A stretch of 64,000 nucleotides of DNA from Vogesella sp. XCS3 (GCF_020616155.1 NZ_CP085530.1:3186501-3250500), one strand, 5' to 3'; shown: positions 15,731 through 25,129, counted from the stretch's first letter. Translations and numbers: made by a program. The notes: generated by a model from the sequence alone, not told the origin.

Positions 15731-18700
15731 ATGCAAGCCCTAGACGCCCTGAACTGCCCGCTGTCGGGCATCAACCTGATCGAAGCCTCGGCCGGTACCG
15801 GCAAGACCTGGACCATTGCCGCGCTGTACACACGCCTGCTGCTGGAGGACGCGCCGGACGGCACACCGCCGCCCACGCTGGACCGCCTGCTGGTGGTGAC
15901 CTATACCAAGGCCGCCACCGCCGAGCTGCGCGAGCGCCTGCGCCGCCGCCTGGTGGAGCTGCAGCAGGTGCTGGACGGCGGCGCGACGGCCGACCCGTTT
16001 CTGCAGGCCATGGCGCACAGGTTGGCCGCAGGCGACATGCCGCTGGCGCAGCAGCGCCTGCGGGCGGCCATCAATGATTTTGATGCGGCGGCCATCTACA
16101 CCATCCACGGCTTTTGCCAGCGCGTGCTCACTGACGCCGCTTTTGACAGCGGCCAGACCTTTGCCGCCGAGCTGGCCACCGACAACCACGCCGACCTGCA
16201 GCAGCTGGCCGACGATTTCTGGCGCACGCACATCGTGGCGCAGCCCGCGCTGGCGCAGGTGCTGGCCGAAAACGGCGACACGCCGGACGCCTGGCTGGCC
16301 GAGGTGCGGCCGTATTTGTCCAAACCCTATCTGCGCACCCCAAGCATCGACAGCGCCGCACTGTTGGCCGCACGTGAAGCCGTCGCGGCAGCCTGGGCGC
16401 CACTGCAGGCCGATAGCGCCACGCTGGCCGAAGGCTGCGCGCTATTGTTGGCCGCAGAAGGGCTGAAGCAGACCAGCTACAAGCCGGCGCAGTGCCAGCG
16501 CTACGTGCGCCTGCTGCAGATGCTGGCCGCCGACGCCAGCCTGCCGCAGCTATCGTCCACGCAGGCCAAAGACCTGGCGCGCCTGGGGCAAAGCCAACTG
16601 GACAAAGGCGTCAACAAGGGCCACAGCGCGCCGCAGCACCGGCTGTTTGCGCTGGTGGATGGCTGGCTGGCCGCGTGGGACAGCTACAGCCGCCAGCTGG
16701 CGCAGAATATTGCCGGGCTCAAGCTGGCCATGATCGCGTGGATAGACCGGCACGCCGTGGCGCTGCGCCGTGCCACGCGCAGCCGCGGCTTTGACGACCT
16801 GCTTACCGACCTGGCCAGCGCGCTGGACGACCCCGAGCACGGCGCCAGGTTGGCCGCACGCATTGCCGCCGACTTTGCCATAGCGCTGATCGATGAATTC
16901 CAGGATACCGACCCGCTGCAGTACCGCATCTTCCGCCGCGCCTTTGTGCAGCAGGCGCGTCCGGTGTTCATGGTGGGCGACCCCAAGCAGGCCATTTACA
17001 GCTTTCGCGGCGCCGACATTTTTGCCTACCTGAGCGCGCGCGACGATGCCCCGGCCGACAAGCAATACACGCTGCTGACCAACCGCCGCAGCCAGCCGCC
17101 GCTGGTGGCGGCGGTGAGCCAGCTGTTCGACCGGCCGCAGCCCTTTCTGCTGGACGGTATCGACTACCCGCAGGTCGACGCGGCGCCCAGTGGCGGCAGC
17201 ACCCTGCACGTGGCCGACGACGACAGCGCGCTCACCGTGCTGGCCTTTCCCGCCAGCGATAGCGACAAAGGCGTAAACAAGGCCGAGGCCACGCAATACG
17301 CCGCCGAGGCCACCGCCCACGAGATCGCCCGCCTGCTGGCGCTGGCACGCCAGGACAAGGCGCAGCTGGAAAAGGGCGACAGCCGCCGCGCGCTGGCTGG
17401 TGGCGATATGGCTGTGCTGGTGGCCACCCACCGTCAGGGCGACGCCGTGCGTGATGCCCTGGCTGCCCGCGGCGTAAAAGCGGTAGCGCTGACGCAGGAA
17501 AGCGTGTTTGCCAGCCACGAGGCTGGCGAGCTGCTGGCGCTGCTGCGCGCCTGGGCGGAGCCCGCGTCCGAAACGCGGCTGAAAGTGCTGTGCGCTACCA
17601 CACTGCTGGGGCTGGACGCGGCGCAGCTGCTGCAGCTGGCCGAGGACGAGGCGGCGTGGGAAGCGCGGCTGGTGGCCAACCACGACGACCACAAACAGTG
17701 GCAGCAGCGCGGCTTCATGGCCGCCTGGCGTGGCTTCATGGCACGCGAGGGAGTGGCTGCGCGCCTGTTGCCGCTGCCGGACGGCGAGCGCCGCCTGACC
17801 AACCTGGGCCACCTGGCCGAGCTGTTGCAGCAGGAAGCCGAGCGCATTGCCGGCCAGGCGCCGCTGCTGGCGTGGTTCGAGGCCGCCGTGGCCAGCCCGC
17901 CGGCGGGCGAGGAAGCCCTGCTGCGGCTGGAAAGCGACGCCGAGCTGGTGAAGATCGTCACCATCCACACCTCGAAAGGCCTGCAGTACCCGCTGGTGTT
18001 CTGCCCCTTCCTGTGGGACGGCGCGCTGGAGCGGCGCGACACCACCTTCTGGCGCTACCGCGACGGCGGCGAGTCGTGGCTGGCGCCGGGCGAGCTGGTA
18101 AGCGACGCCGCGCGCGACGCCGCCCGCAGCGAGATCCTGGCCGAAAAGCTGCGCCTGCTGTACGTGGCGCTGACCCGCGCCGAGCACCGCCAGTACATCG
18201 TGTGGGGGCACGTGCAAAAGATGCAGACCGCCGCGCTGTCGTGGCTGCTGCACGGCCGCCATGCGGCCAACCTGGCCAGCCTGGAAGACACGCCGCTATC
18301 CGACGCTGCCATCAGCGCCGACCTGGCCGCTTACGCGCGCAGCCAGCCCGGCGCGGTGCATTGCCGCAGCGTGAACGTGGCCATGAACACGCTGCCCGCG
18401 CTGCAAGCCGATAGCTTTACCCCGCAGCTGGCCACGGTCAGCCGCCGCCTGCGCACGCCGTGGTGGGTAAGCAGCTTCAGCAGCCTGACCCGCCACCTGC
18501 ACGGCGGCGGCGCGGCACAGGTGGGCGAGGCGCCGGACCACGACCACGGCCCGCTGCAGGACGTGGCTGCCGCCGAGCAGCTGGCCGACCGTTTTGCCTT
18601 CCCGCGCGGGGCACGTGCCGGTACCTGCCTGCACGATATGTTCGAGCGCGCGGACTTTACCCGGCCGCAAGGTTGGCCGCAGGTGGTGGCCGAGGCGCTG

Positions 18701-19285
18701 CAGCGCCATGGCTTTGACGCGCAGTGGCAAGACGCCGCGCTGGCCATGCTGCACTCCGCCATCCAGGCCGAGCTGGCCCCGGGCGTGCATTTGGCAGATA
18801 TCCCGCCTTCGCGCCGCCGCGTGGAGATGGAATTCACCCTGCCAGCCAACGGCCTGAACCTGGCCGCCCTGCAAGCCGCGCTGTGCCACCCGGCGCATGG
18901 CCTGGCCGCGCCGCTGCGCGAGGCGGCGGGCACATTGAGTTTCGAGCGCGTACAGGGCTATCTGAAAGGCTTTATCGACCTGGTGTTCATTGCCGATGAC
19001 GCGCTGTGGCTGGTGGATTACAAGTCCAACCACCTGGGCGACAGCTACGCCGACTACGGCACGGCACAGTTGGCCGCGTCCATCGCGCGCGAACATTACT
19101 ACCTGCAGTACCTGATTTATTGCGTGGCGCTGCGCCGCTATATTGCCCAGCGCGCGCCGCAGCTGCGCCTGGGCGGCGTGCGTTACCTGTACCTGCGCGG
19201 TATCGACGGCAAGGGGCAGGGCGTGTGGTGCGATGCGCCGGATGACGCACTGCTGGCGGCGCTGGACGCGCTGTTCGTGCCCTAG
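15731..19285 (+). CDS. recB: Exodeoxyribonuclease V subunit beta (RecB)
   Basis: A 1184-residue UvrD-like helicase-nuclease. Walker A is at residues 19-26 (ASAGTGKT), motif Ia at TYTKAATAELRERL, motif II at ALIDEFQDTDPLQY, motif III at MVGDPKQAIYSFRGAD, and motifs V and VI at TIHTSKGLQYPLVF and LLYVALTRAEHR. The C-terminal nuclease domain carries LWLVDYKSNHLG, with the Asp and Lys of the active site. RecB is the 3'-5' helicase and only nuclease of RecBCD. Six copies of the repeat lie inside, the most of any gene here. recD is 2.5 kb away behind two unrelated genes. Confidence 0.95.
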   Translation: MQALDALNCPLSGINLIEASAGTGKTWTIAALYTRLLLEDAPDGTPPPTLDRLLVVTYTKAATAELRERLRRRLVELQQVLDGGATADPFLQAMAHRLAAGDMPLAQQRLRAAINDFDAAAIYTIHGFCQRVLTDAAFDSGQTFAAELATDNHADLQQLADDFWRTHIVAQPALAQVLAENGDTPDAWLAEVRPYLSKPYLRTPSIDSAALLAAREAVAAAWAPLQADSATLAEGCALLLAAEGLKQTSYKPAQCQRYVRLLQMLAADASLPQLSSTQAKDLARLGQSQLDKGVNKGHSAPQHRLFALVDGWLAAWDSYSRQLAQNIAGLKLAMIAWIDRHAVALRRATRSRGFDDLLTDLASALDDPEHGARLAARIAADFAIALIDEFQDTDPLQYRIFRRAFVQQARPVFMVGDPKQAIYSFRGADIFAYLSARDDAPADKQYTLLTNRRSQPPLVAAVSQLFDRPQPFLLDGIDYPQVDAAPSGGSTLHVADDDSALTVLAFPASDSDKGVNKAEATQYAAEATAHEIARLLALARQDKAQLEKGDSRRALAGGDMAVLVATHRQGDAVRDALAARGVKAVALTQESVFASHEAGELLALLRAWAEPASETRLKVLCATTLLGLDAAQLLQLAEDEAAWEARLVANHDDHKQWQQRGFMAAWRGFMAREGVAARLLPLPDGERRLTNLGHLAELLQQEAERIAGQAPLLAWFEAAVASPPAGEEALLRLESDAELVKIVTIHTSKGLQYPLVFCPFLWDGALERRDTTFWRYRDGGESWLAPGELVSDAARDAARSEILAEKLRLLYVALTRAEHRQYIVWGHVQKMQTAALSWLLHGRHAANLASLEDTPLSDAAISADLAAYARSQPGAVHCRSVNVAMNTLPALQADSFTPQLATVSRRLRTPWWVSSFSSLTRHLHGGGAAQVGEAPDHDHGPLQDVAAAEQLADRFAFPRGARAGTCLHDMFERADFTRPQGWPQVVAEALQRHGFDAQWQDAALAMLHSAIQAELAPGVHLADIPPSRRRVEMEFTLPANGLNLAALQAALCHPAHGLAAPLREAAGTLSFERVQGYLKGFIDLVFIADDALWLVDYKSNHLGDSYADYGTAQLAASIAREHYYLQYLIYCVALRRYIAQRAPQLRLGGVRYLYLRGIDGKGQGVWCDAPDDALLAALDALFVP

Positions 19286-19358
19286 GCAATCAGGCAGACG
19301 CACCGTGCCCGTCGGCCTACACTGAGTAGACAACGCAAGACCAAGGCAAGGAGGAGAT

Positions 19359-20234
19359 ATGGGACGACGCATGCTATGCCTGCTAGCGATATGGCTATGC
19401 TGGACACCTCTTTTACAGGCAGCACAGCCGAATATTGTCTTTATCCCCAAGGGGGCCTCGCACGTGTTCTGGAAAGAAATGGCACGCGGGGCGCAAGACG
19501 CTGCGCTGGGCTTGAGCATCAATATGGTCTGGCGCGGCCCCGCGCTGGAAAACGATGCCACGGCGCAGGCCAAGCTGCTGGGCCATTATGCGGCCAAGGG
19601 TTTCGCCGGCATGATCGTGGCCCCCAACGCCTCGGCCGCCTTGCAGCTACCGTTGCAGCAGGTAAAGAACGCGGGTAGCAAGGTGGTGATTGTGGATTCG
19701 CCGCTGCAGCCCGCGCCGCGCAAAGTGCTGCTGCTGCGCTTTTCGGCCAAGCACGACTCCACGCGCGAGCGCGAGAATGCCTTTCGCGACCGTTTGCAGC
19801 AGCTGCTGCCGGCCAGCCGTATAGAAGAAGGTGAAGAAGTAGGCATCACGGTATTCGATACCCGCGACAAGGTGCAAAAAGTGCTGGCTGCCCACCCCGA
19901 TGCCGACCTGGTATTTACCCCGAACGAATCCACCACCGAGGGCACCATCCAGGCACTGCAGGATGCCGGCCTGGCCGGCAAGCTGCGCCATATCGGCTTT
20001 GACTACTCCCCGCGTATCGACCGTGCGCTGTCTGGCGGCCAGCTGCTGGCGGTGGTGATGCAAGACCCCTACCAGATGGGGGTGCGAGCCATGACCATTC
20101 TTGCCGAGCTGCTGCAGAAAAAGCCGGTGCCTGCCGTTTCCTATACGCCTGCCACGCTGGTAACCGCCGGAGATCTGGCGCAGCCCGTGGTGCAGGCGCG
20201 GGTGCGGCCTTACCTGGATTACCTGCAACGCTAG
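19359..20234 (+). CDS. Periplasmic binding protein-like protein (LacI/ribose-type)
   Basis: A 291-residue protein with a Sec signal peptide (residues 1-21, charged start then LLAIWLCW, cut near LQAAQP). The mature part follows type I sugar-binding proteins: NIVFIPKGASHVFWKEMARGAQDAA at the start, GMIVAPNASAALQLPL, a hinge DLVFTPNESTTEGTIQAL, and QDPYQMGVRAM near the end. It should bind a small ligand in the periplasm. No ABC permease or ATPase is nearby, so it could serve a transporter elsewhere or a membrane sensor. It is preceded by AAGGAGGAG, a strong ribosome site. It lies between recB and pap, an odd place. Confidence 0.75.
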   Translation: MGRRMLCLLAIWLCWTPLLQAAQPNIVFIPKGASHVFWKEMARGAQDAALGLSINMVWRGPALENDATAQAKLLGHYAAKGFAGMIVAPNASAALQLPLQQVKNAGSKVVIVDSPLQPAPRKVLLLRFSAKHDSTRERENAFRDRLQQLLPASRIEEGEEVGITVFDTRDKVQKVLAAHPDADLVFTPNESTTEGTIQALQDAGLAGKLRHIGFDYSPRIDRALSGGQLLAVVMQDPYQMGVRAMTILAELLQKKPVPAVSYTPATLVTAGDLAQPVVQARVRPYLDYLQR

Positions 20235-20316
20235 GCAGGATATTGGCTGTACACCCCGCTATCGCCTTACAATCCTGTCATGCCGTGCTGCGGCCAACCT
20301 GACAGGAAGGAATACC

Positions 20317-21804
20317 ATGTTCGAATCTGCCGAGATCGGCCACGCTATCGACAAGGCGGCCTATAAAGCCGAGGAAGCCACCCTGCGCGAGGCCCTGCTG
20401 GAGGTGCAGTACGAGCTGAAACAGCGTGGCGAGTTTCCGGTATTGATCCTGATCCACGGCATGGACGGGGCAGGCCGCGGCGAGACCCTGAACCAGATCA
20501 ACGAATGGCTGGACCCGCGCCTGATCCACACCGCCGCCTTTGACGCGCCCAACGACGACGCCCGCGAGCGCCCGTGGATGTGGCGCTACTGGCGCGAGCT
20601 GCCGGCCAAAGGGCGCATCGGCATGTTCTTTGGCTCCTATTACTCAGACGCGCTGTTCGACCGTGTGGCCAGCACAACCAACCGCGACACCTTCGACAAG
20701 CAGCTGTTCGATATCCTGCGTTTTGAACGCATGCTGGCCAACGACGGTGTACTGGTGCTGAAGTTCTGGCTGCACCTCACCGAAGAAAAACAGAAAAAAC
20801 GCCTGAAGACGCTGGAAAAAGACCCGGCCACCGCCTGGCGCGTCAGCCAGGCCGACTGGCAGCACCACCAGCAGTACGGCCGCATCAAGAACACCGCCGA
20901 GCACATGATGCGCCTCACCAATACCGCCTACGCCCCCTGGCTGGTGGTGGACGGCGAAGACGCCAACTACCGCAGCCTGGCGGTGGGGCGCGCCCTGCTG
21001 CAGGCCTTGCAGCAGCGCCTGGCCATGGCCGAATCCTGGCACCCGCGCTCGGACGCCGCGCCCATCACGCCGCCCGCCGACAACAAGCTGCTACTGGAAT
21101 CGCTGGTGCTGGATCACGAGCTGTCCAAAGACGACTACAAGCAGCAGCTGGCCGTGCTGCAAGGCCGCCTGAACGGCCTGACGCGTGACCCGCGCTTTGC
21201 CGAGCACTCGCTGGTGCTGGCGTTTGAAGGCAACGATGCAGCCGGTAAAGGTGGCGCCATCCGCCGCATCACCCAGGCGCTGGACGCGCGGCACTATCGC
21301 ATCGTGCCGGTAGCCGCCCCCACCGAAGAAGAGCGCGCCATGCCATGGCTGTGGCGTTTCTGGCGCCACGTGCCGGGCAAGGGCAAGGTCACCATCTTCG
21401 ACCGCACCTGGTACGGCCGCGTGCTGGTAGAACGGGTGGAAGGCTTTGCCGACACCGCCGACTGGATGCGCGGCTATTACGAGATCAATGACTTCGAGCA
21501 CCAGCTCACCGACAACAAGGCCATCGTGCTGAAGTTCTGGCTGGCTATCAGCGCCGACGAGCAACTGGCGCGCTTCAAATCGCGCGAGGAAACCGGCTTC
21601 AAGCGCTTCAAGATCACCGAAGAAGACTGGCGTAACCGCGATAAATGGGACGACTACAAGGTGGCGGTGTGCGACATGATAGACCGCACCAGTACCAGCG
21701 CCGTGCCGTGGACGCTGGTGCCGGCCAACAACAAGTACTACGCCCGCATCAAGGTGCTCACCACCGTGTGCGAGGCGCTGGAAGCCAGGCTGGGCAAGGC
21801 ATGA
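20317..21804 (+). CDS. pap: Polyphosphate:AMP phosphotransferase
   Basis: A 495-residue protein with two fused PPK2 domains. Each carries a P-loop: a degenerate one in the first (HGMDGAGRGETLNQI near 48) and a canonical one in the second (FEGNDAAGKGGAIRRI near 305). Lid and Walker B features repeat as FFGSYYSDALFDRV and IFDRTWYGRVLVERV. Two-domain PPK2 enzymes convert AMP to ADP with polyphosphate. Length fits Acinetobacter and Pseudomonas PAP. The 3' end overlaps recD by ATGA, so recD is coupled to it. A TGCGGCCAAC repeat lies 19 bp before the start. Confidence 0.88.
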   Translation: MFESAEIGHAIDKAAYKAEEATLREALLEVQYELKQRGEFPVLILIHGMDGAGRGETLNQINEWLDPRLIHTAAFDAPNDDARERPWMWRYWRELPAKGRIGMFFGSYYSDALFDRVASTTNRDTFDKQLFDILRFERMLANDGVLVLKFWLHLTEEKQKKRLKTLEKDPATAWRVSQADWQHHQQYGRIKNTAEHMMRLTNTAYAPWLVVDGEDANYRSLAVGRALLQALQQRLAMAESWHPRSDAAPITPPADNKLLLESLVLDHELSKDDYKQQLAVLQGRLNGLTRDPRFAEHSLVLAFEGNDAAGKGGAIRRITQALDARHYRIVPVAAPTEEERAMPWLWRFWRHVPGKGKVTIFDRTWYGRVLVERVEGFADTADWMRGYYEINDFEHQLTDNKAIVLKFWLAISADEQLARFKSREETGFKRFKITEEDWRNRDKWDDYKVAVCDMIDRTSTSAVPWTLVPANNKYYARIKVLTTVCEALEARLGKA

Positions 21805-23525
21805 GTGTGATGGAAGCCGCCGATAGCCTGCTGCCGGCGCAGCTGGCCGGCCTGATGGCGCGGCTGGACCCGCAGCACGGTGCCGCGCTGCAGCCTGTAC
21901 TGCAACGCCTGTTGGCCGCCCTGGCCAGCGGGCATGTCTGCCTCACCGGCCTGACGCGGGACGAGTTCGCCTGGCTACGCCACAGCCCGCTGGCGGGCCG
22001 CCCCGGCGACTATGCCCCGCTGATTGTGGACGACGCTGGCCGCCTGTATCTGGCGCGGCAGTGGCAGGACGAAACCCGCCTGGTGGCCGCCCTGCAGGCG
22101 CTGGCCGCCGACCCCCAGCCGCTGGCCGGCGACGTGGACAGCGTGCTGGACAGCCTGTTTGCCGGTGCGCCGCGTGGTGACTGGCAAAGGTTGGCCGCAT
22201 GGCTGGCCACGCAGCACCGCTTCATGGTGATTTCCGGTGGCCCCGGTACCGGTAAAACCACCACCGTGGTGCGCCTGCTGGCCGCGCTGGCGGCGCTATC
22301 CGGCCGCCCGCTGGTCATGGCCATGGCGGCCCCTACCGGCAAGGCCGCCGCGCGGCTGACCGAGTCGGTACGCGCTGCCCGCGACGCGCTGCCAGTGGAT
22401 GCTGCTACCCGCGCCCAGCTGCCGGACAAGGCGCAAACGCTGCACCGCCTCATCGGCCTGCTGCCCGGTACCGCCCGCCCGCGCCACCATGCGGCCAACC
22501 CCTTGCCGCTGGACGTGCTGGTGGTAGACGAAGCCTCGATGGTAGACCTTACCCTGATGGCGCAAACCGTGGCCGCGCTGCCGCCGCACGCGCGGCTGAT
22601 TCTGCTGGGCGACCGTTACCAGCTGGCCTCGGTAGACGCCGGTGCCGTACTGGGCGATCTGTGCAGCCAGCAGGCCTGGCGCACGGCCACGGCGGCGCAG
22701 CTGCAGGCGCTAGGCACCACGCCGCCAGGGCTGGTGGACGATAGCGCCATGCTGGCCGACAGCGTGGTGGTGCTGGAAAAAAGCCACCGCTTTGGCGAGC
22801 ACTCCGGTATTGGCCGCCTGGCCCGTGCCGTGAACGCAGGCGATACGGCACAGGTCGGCGCGCTACTGGCCGATGCGGCCAACCAGGACATTGCCAGCCT
22901 GCCGCAGTTGCCCGACGCTGCCGGCCTGCACGCATTGCGCGGCGGCTACTGGCAAGCGCTGGATGCGTTGGGCGAGGGCGATAACTGGCCGGCGCTGTTT
23001 GCCGCCTTCAACCAGTGCATGCTGCTGGCGGCAGAGCGCCACGCGGTGACGCAGATCAACGAGCAGGTCAGCACCGAGTTGGTGCGCCTGGGGCGCAAGC
23101 CGGCCGATAGCGACTGGTACCCTGGCCGGCCGGTCATGATTACGCGCAACGACTACAGCGTGGGCTTGTTTAACGGCGATATCGGCCTGACCGTACCGCG
23201 GGGCGGCCGCCTGCGCGTGATCTTCCCCACCACCGACGGTGGCTGGCGCGAAGTATCACCCGCGCGCCTGCCGGAGCACGACACCGTGTACGCCATGACC
23301 GTGCATAAATCGCAGGGCTCCGAGTTTGGCCAGGTGTGGCTGGCCTTGCCGCAGCAGCCGACGGCCACGCTGACCCGCTCGCTGGTGTACACCGCCATTA
23401 CCCGTGCCCGGCAGCGTTTTGTGCTGGCCGGTAGTCTGGCCGTATTGCAAGCCGCCGTGCAGTACGCGCCGGCGCGTCAATCCGGCCTGGCTGAAAAAAT
23501 TTGGGGAAAGGGCTTGACGGCCTGA
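21801..23525 (+). CDS. recD: Exodeoxyribonuclease V subunit alpha (RecD)
   Basis: A 574-residue superfamily 1B helicase. Walker A is in ISGGPGTGKTTTVVRLL (near 146), motif II in DVLVVDEASMVDLTLM, motif III in ILLGDRYQLASVDAG, and the C-terminal motifs are YAMTVHKSQGSEF and VYTAITRARQRF. RecD is the fast 5'-3' helicase of RecBCD. I chose ATG 21801, which overlaps the pap stop. Separation of recD from recCB by two genes means expression depends on the pap promoter. Three repeat copies lie inside (22190, 22490, 22874). Confidence 0.93.
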   Translation: MSVMEAADSLLPAQLAGLMARLDPQHGAALQPVLQRLLAALASGHVCLTGLTRDEFAWLRHSPLAGRPGDYAPLIVDDAGRLYLARQWQDETRLVAALQALAADPQPLAGDVDSVLDSLFAGAPRGDWQRLAAWLATQHRFMVISGGPGTGKTTTVVRLLAALAALSGRPLVMAMAAPTGKAAARLTESVRAARDALPVDAATRAQLPDKAQTLHRLIGLLPGTARPRHHAANPLPLDVLVVDEASMVDLTLMAQTVAALPPHARLILLGDRYQLASVDAGAVLGDLCSQQAWRTATAAQLQALGTTPPGLVDDSAMLADSVVVLEKSHRFGEHSGIGRLARAVNAGDTAQVGALLADAANQDIASLPQLPDAAGLHALRGGYWQALDALGEGDNWPALFAAFNQCMLLAAERHAVTQINEQVSTELVRLGRKPADSDWYPGRPVMITRNDYSVGLFNGDIGLTVPRGGRLRVIFPTTDGGWREVSPARLPEHDTVYAMTVHKSQGSEFGQVWLALPQQPTATLTRSLVYTAITRARQRFVLAGSLAVLQAAVQYAPARQSGLAEKIWGKGLTA

Positions 23526-23554
23526 AAAGGCATCTGTATAGTTCGGGTCTTGTT

Positions 23555-23631
23555 CGGAGTGTAGCGCAGCCCGGTAGCGCATCTGCTTTGGGAGCAGAGG
23601 GTCCAAGGTTCAAATCCTTGTACTCCGACCA
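23555..23631 (+). tRNA. tRNA-Pro (TGG anticodon)
   Basis: A 77-nt cloverleaf. The acceptor stem CGGAGTG pairs with ACTCCG region, the anticodon loop is CTTTGGGA with TGG, the T arm is GGTTCAAATCC, and CCA is encoded. Confidence 0.93.
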
Positions 23632-23636
23632 GAATT

Positions 23637-23669
23637 AAAAAAGCCGCAGTCATCTGACTGCGGCTTTTT
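23637..23669 (+). terminator. Intrinsic terminator after tRNA-Pro
   Basis: AAGCCGCAGTCA and TGACTGCGGCTT pair around a TC loop, flanked by A- and T-tracts. Confidence 0.88.
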
Positions 23670-23823
23670 GCATTGTCTTGGCAGCCCAACCTTGGCTGCA
23701 TTTATCGAAGTGTTGCATTCGTGCACGTCGGCTAGCAGCGCACCGGTTTGCTACCGCCAAAGCAAGGCAATGCCTGATCAATATCCGTAAGATGGCGCCT
23801 TCACGAAGCAGCAGGGAGTTGTC

Positions 23824-24705
23824 ATGCAGGTGCAAGGCGTTGCCGGATTGCTGGAAAAAATCATCCGCTACGATCAAACGGCGTTTATCCCCTTGGCGCT
23901 GGGTGGTGCGCCTATCGGCTTTATCAATCAGGTCTGGTGCGAGCGCCTGCTGGCACACCACGGCGAACTGTTCGCGCTGCAAGACGGCGTGATGCAGCTG
24001 CTGGCCACCGATATGACCTACAGTGCACGCAGTACTTTGCTGCAAGCTGCGGCCGAAGCCTGGCGTGATGCTGGCTGGTTTAGCGGCTGGCGCAACGAGA
24101 AATTCATTGCCTATCTGCCTGATGGTACCCCCTGTTTCGAGCTGGAACGCGCAGCCTTTCGCCCGCTGGGCCTTACCAGCCGTGCCGTACACCTCAACGG
24201 CTTGACCCGCCTGCCCGATGGCGAAGTGCGCATGTGGATTGGCCGGCGCAGCCCGTTCAAGGACGTGGCGCCGAACCGGCTGGATAACCTGATGGGCGGT
24301 GGCGTGGCGGCCGGCGAAAGCATCATGGACGCACTGCTGCGCGAAGGCTGGGAAGAAGCCGGCATGCCAGCAGAACAGCTCTCACCACTGCAGCAGCAGG
24401 CGCTACTGCTGGCGACCCGCCCGGTAGCCCGTGGCCTGCACCGCGAATGGCTGTTTGTTTACGATATCTGGCTGGCACAGGGCGATATCCCGCAAAACCA
24501 GGATGGCGAAGTGGCCGAGCACGTGCTGATGACGCTGGCCGAAGTGGAGCAGCACATCATCAACGGGCAATTCATGAGCGATGCCGCACTGGTGGCCATC
24601 GACTGCCTGGCGCGCCTGGGCTACTGGGGTAGCCAGGTCGCACCGTTGCAGGCGCTATTGTCCGAGGTGCGCGGCACGGTGGGGCAAAACGTGCAGGGAA
24701 AATAG
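23824..24705 (+). CDS. DUF4743-Nudix hydrolase family protein
   Basis: A 293-residue protein. Residues about 1-120 form a DUF4743-like region, as in the thiamine pyrophosphokinase-related Nudix proteins of yeast and plants. Residues about 120-260 form a Nudix fold with a complete box: G, five residues, E, then REGWEEAGM (REXXEEXGU) around 160-182. Nudix enzymes cleave nucleoside diphosphates linked to another group. Related proteins act on damaged thiamine diphosphate, but no thiamine gene is close, so the substrate stays open. It stands alone and ends in a terminator. Confidence 0.83.
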   Translation: MQVQGVAGLLEKIIRYDQTAFIPLALGGAPIGFINQVWCERLLAHHGELFALQDGVMQLLATDMTYSARSTLLQAAAEAWRDAGWFSGWRNEKFIAYLPDGTPCFELERAAFRPLGLTSRAVHLNGLTRLPDGEVRMWIGRRSPFKDVAPNRLDNLMGGGVAAGESIMDALLREGWEEAGMPAEQLSPLQQQALLLATRPVARGLHREWLFVYDIWLAQGDIPQNQDGEVAEHVLMTLAEVEQHIINGQFMSDAALVAIDCLARLGYWGSQVAPLQALLSEVRGTVGQNVQGK

Positions 24706-24727
24706 CGGTCTGTCAGGTCGTGCAGCC

Positions 24728-24757
24728 AAAAAGCCAGCCATGGGTTGGCTTTTTTTG
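24728..24757 (+). terminator. Intrinsic terminator after the Nudix gene
   Basis: AGCCAGCC pairs with GGTTGGCT across ATG, followed by seven T. Confidence 0.8.
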
Positions 24758-24870
24758 TTGATGCCGGGTTTTCTCCGGCAAGCGGGGGTAAGCGACATTT
24801 GGCTGCAATGGCGCGCCTGTATGGTTAGGCGGATAAGTTGGCCGCAATAAACTGACCGCAGGAGCTTGCC

Positions 24871-25068
24871 TTGTTTCGTGTGCGCTTGATTTCCGATTAT
24901 TTCGGGGTGGATGAGGGTGGCCCCATTCATGCCACCCGGGAAGACGCCGTGCGTGCTGCCCGGCTGATGCTTGGCATTCACTCCTACCCGGTGCGGGCAG
25001 AGATCCGCCAGTTTGTTGATGGCCGCTTTCGCCAGACGCGGGTGGTCGGGGTGCTGGCGCGCGGCTAG
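24871..25068 (+). CDS. Small hypothetical protein, TTG start
   Basis: A 65-residue protein that I do not recognise. It is basic and soluble-looking, with a run VRAARLMLGIHSYPVRAEIRQFVDGRFRQTRVVGVL and no Cys, signal peptide or membrane helix. The start is TTG at 24871, with AGGAG at 24860-24864, six bases upstream, which supports translation. It lies between a terminator and the convergent tRNA-Arg. A GTTGGCCGCA repeat sits 24 bp before the start. It could be a spurious ORF, but the ribosome site and codon use argue for a real gene. Confidence 0.5.
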   Translation: MFRVRLISDYFGVDEGGPIHATREDAVRAARLMLGIHSYPVRAEIRQFVDGRFRQTRVVGVLARG

Positions 25069-25087
25069 CGGCAATCCATCGGGCATG

Positions 25088-25119
25088 AAAAAGCCCCACA
25101 GCCAGGTGGCGTGGGGCTT
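25088..25119 (-). terminator. Intrinsic terminator after tRNA-Arg
   Basis: On the minus strand AGCCCCAC pairs with GTGGGGCT, followed by TTTTT. It may also stop plus-strand transcription of the small gene. Confidence 0.78.
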
Positions 25120-25129
25120 GATATTCTGT

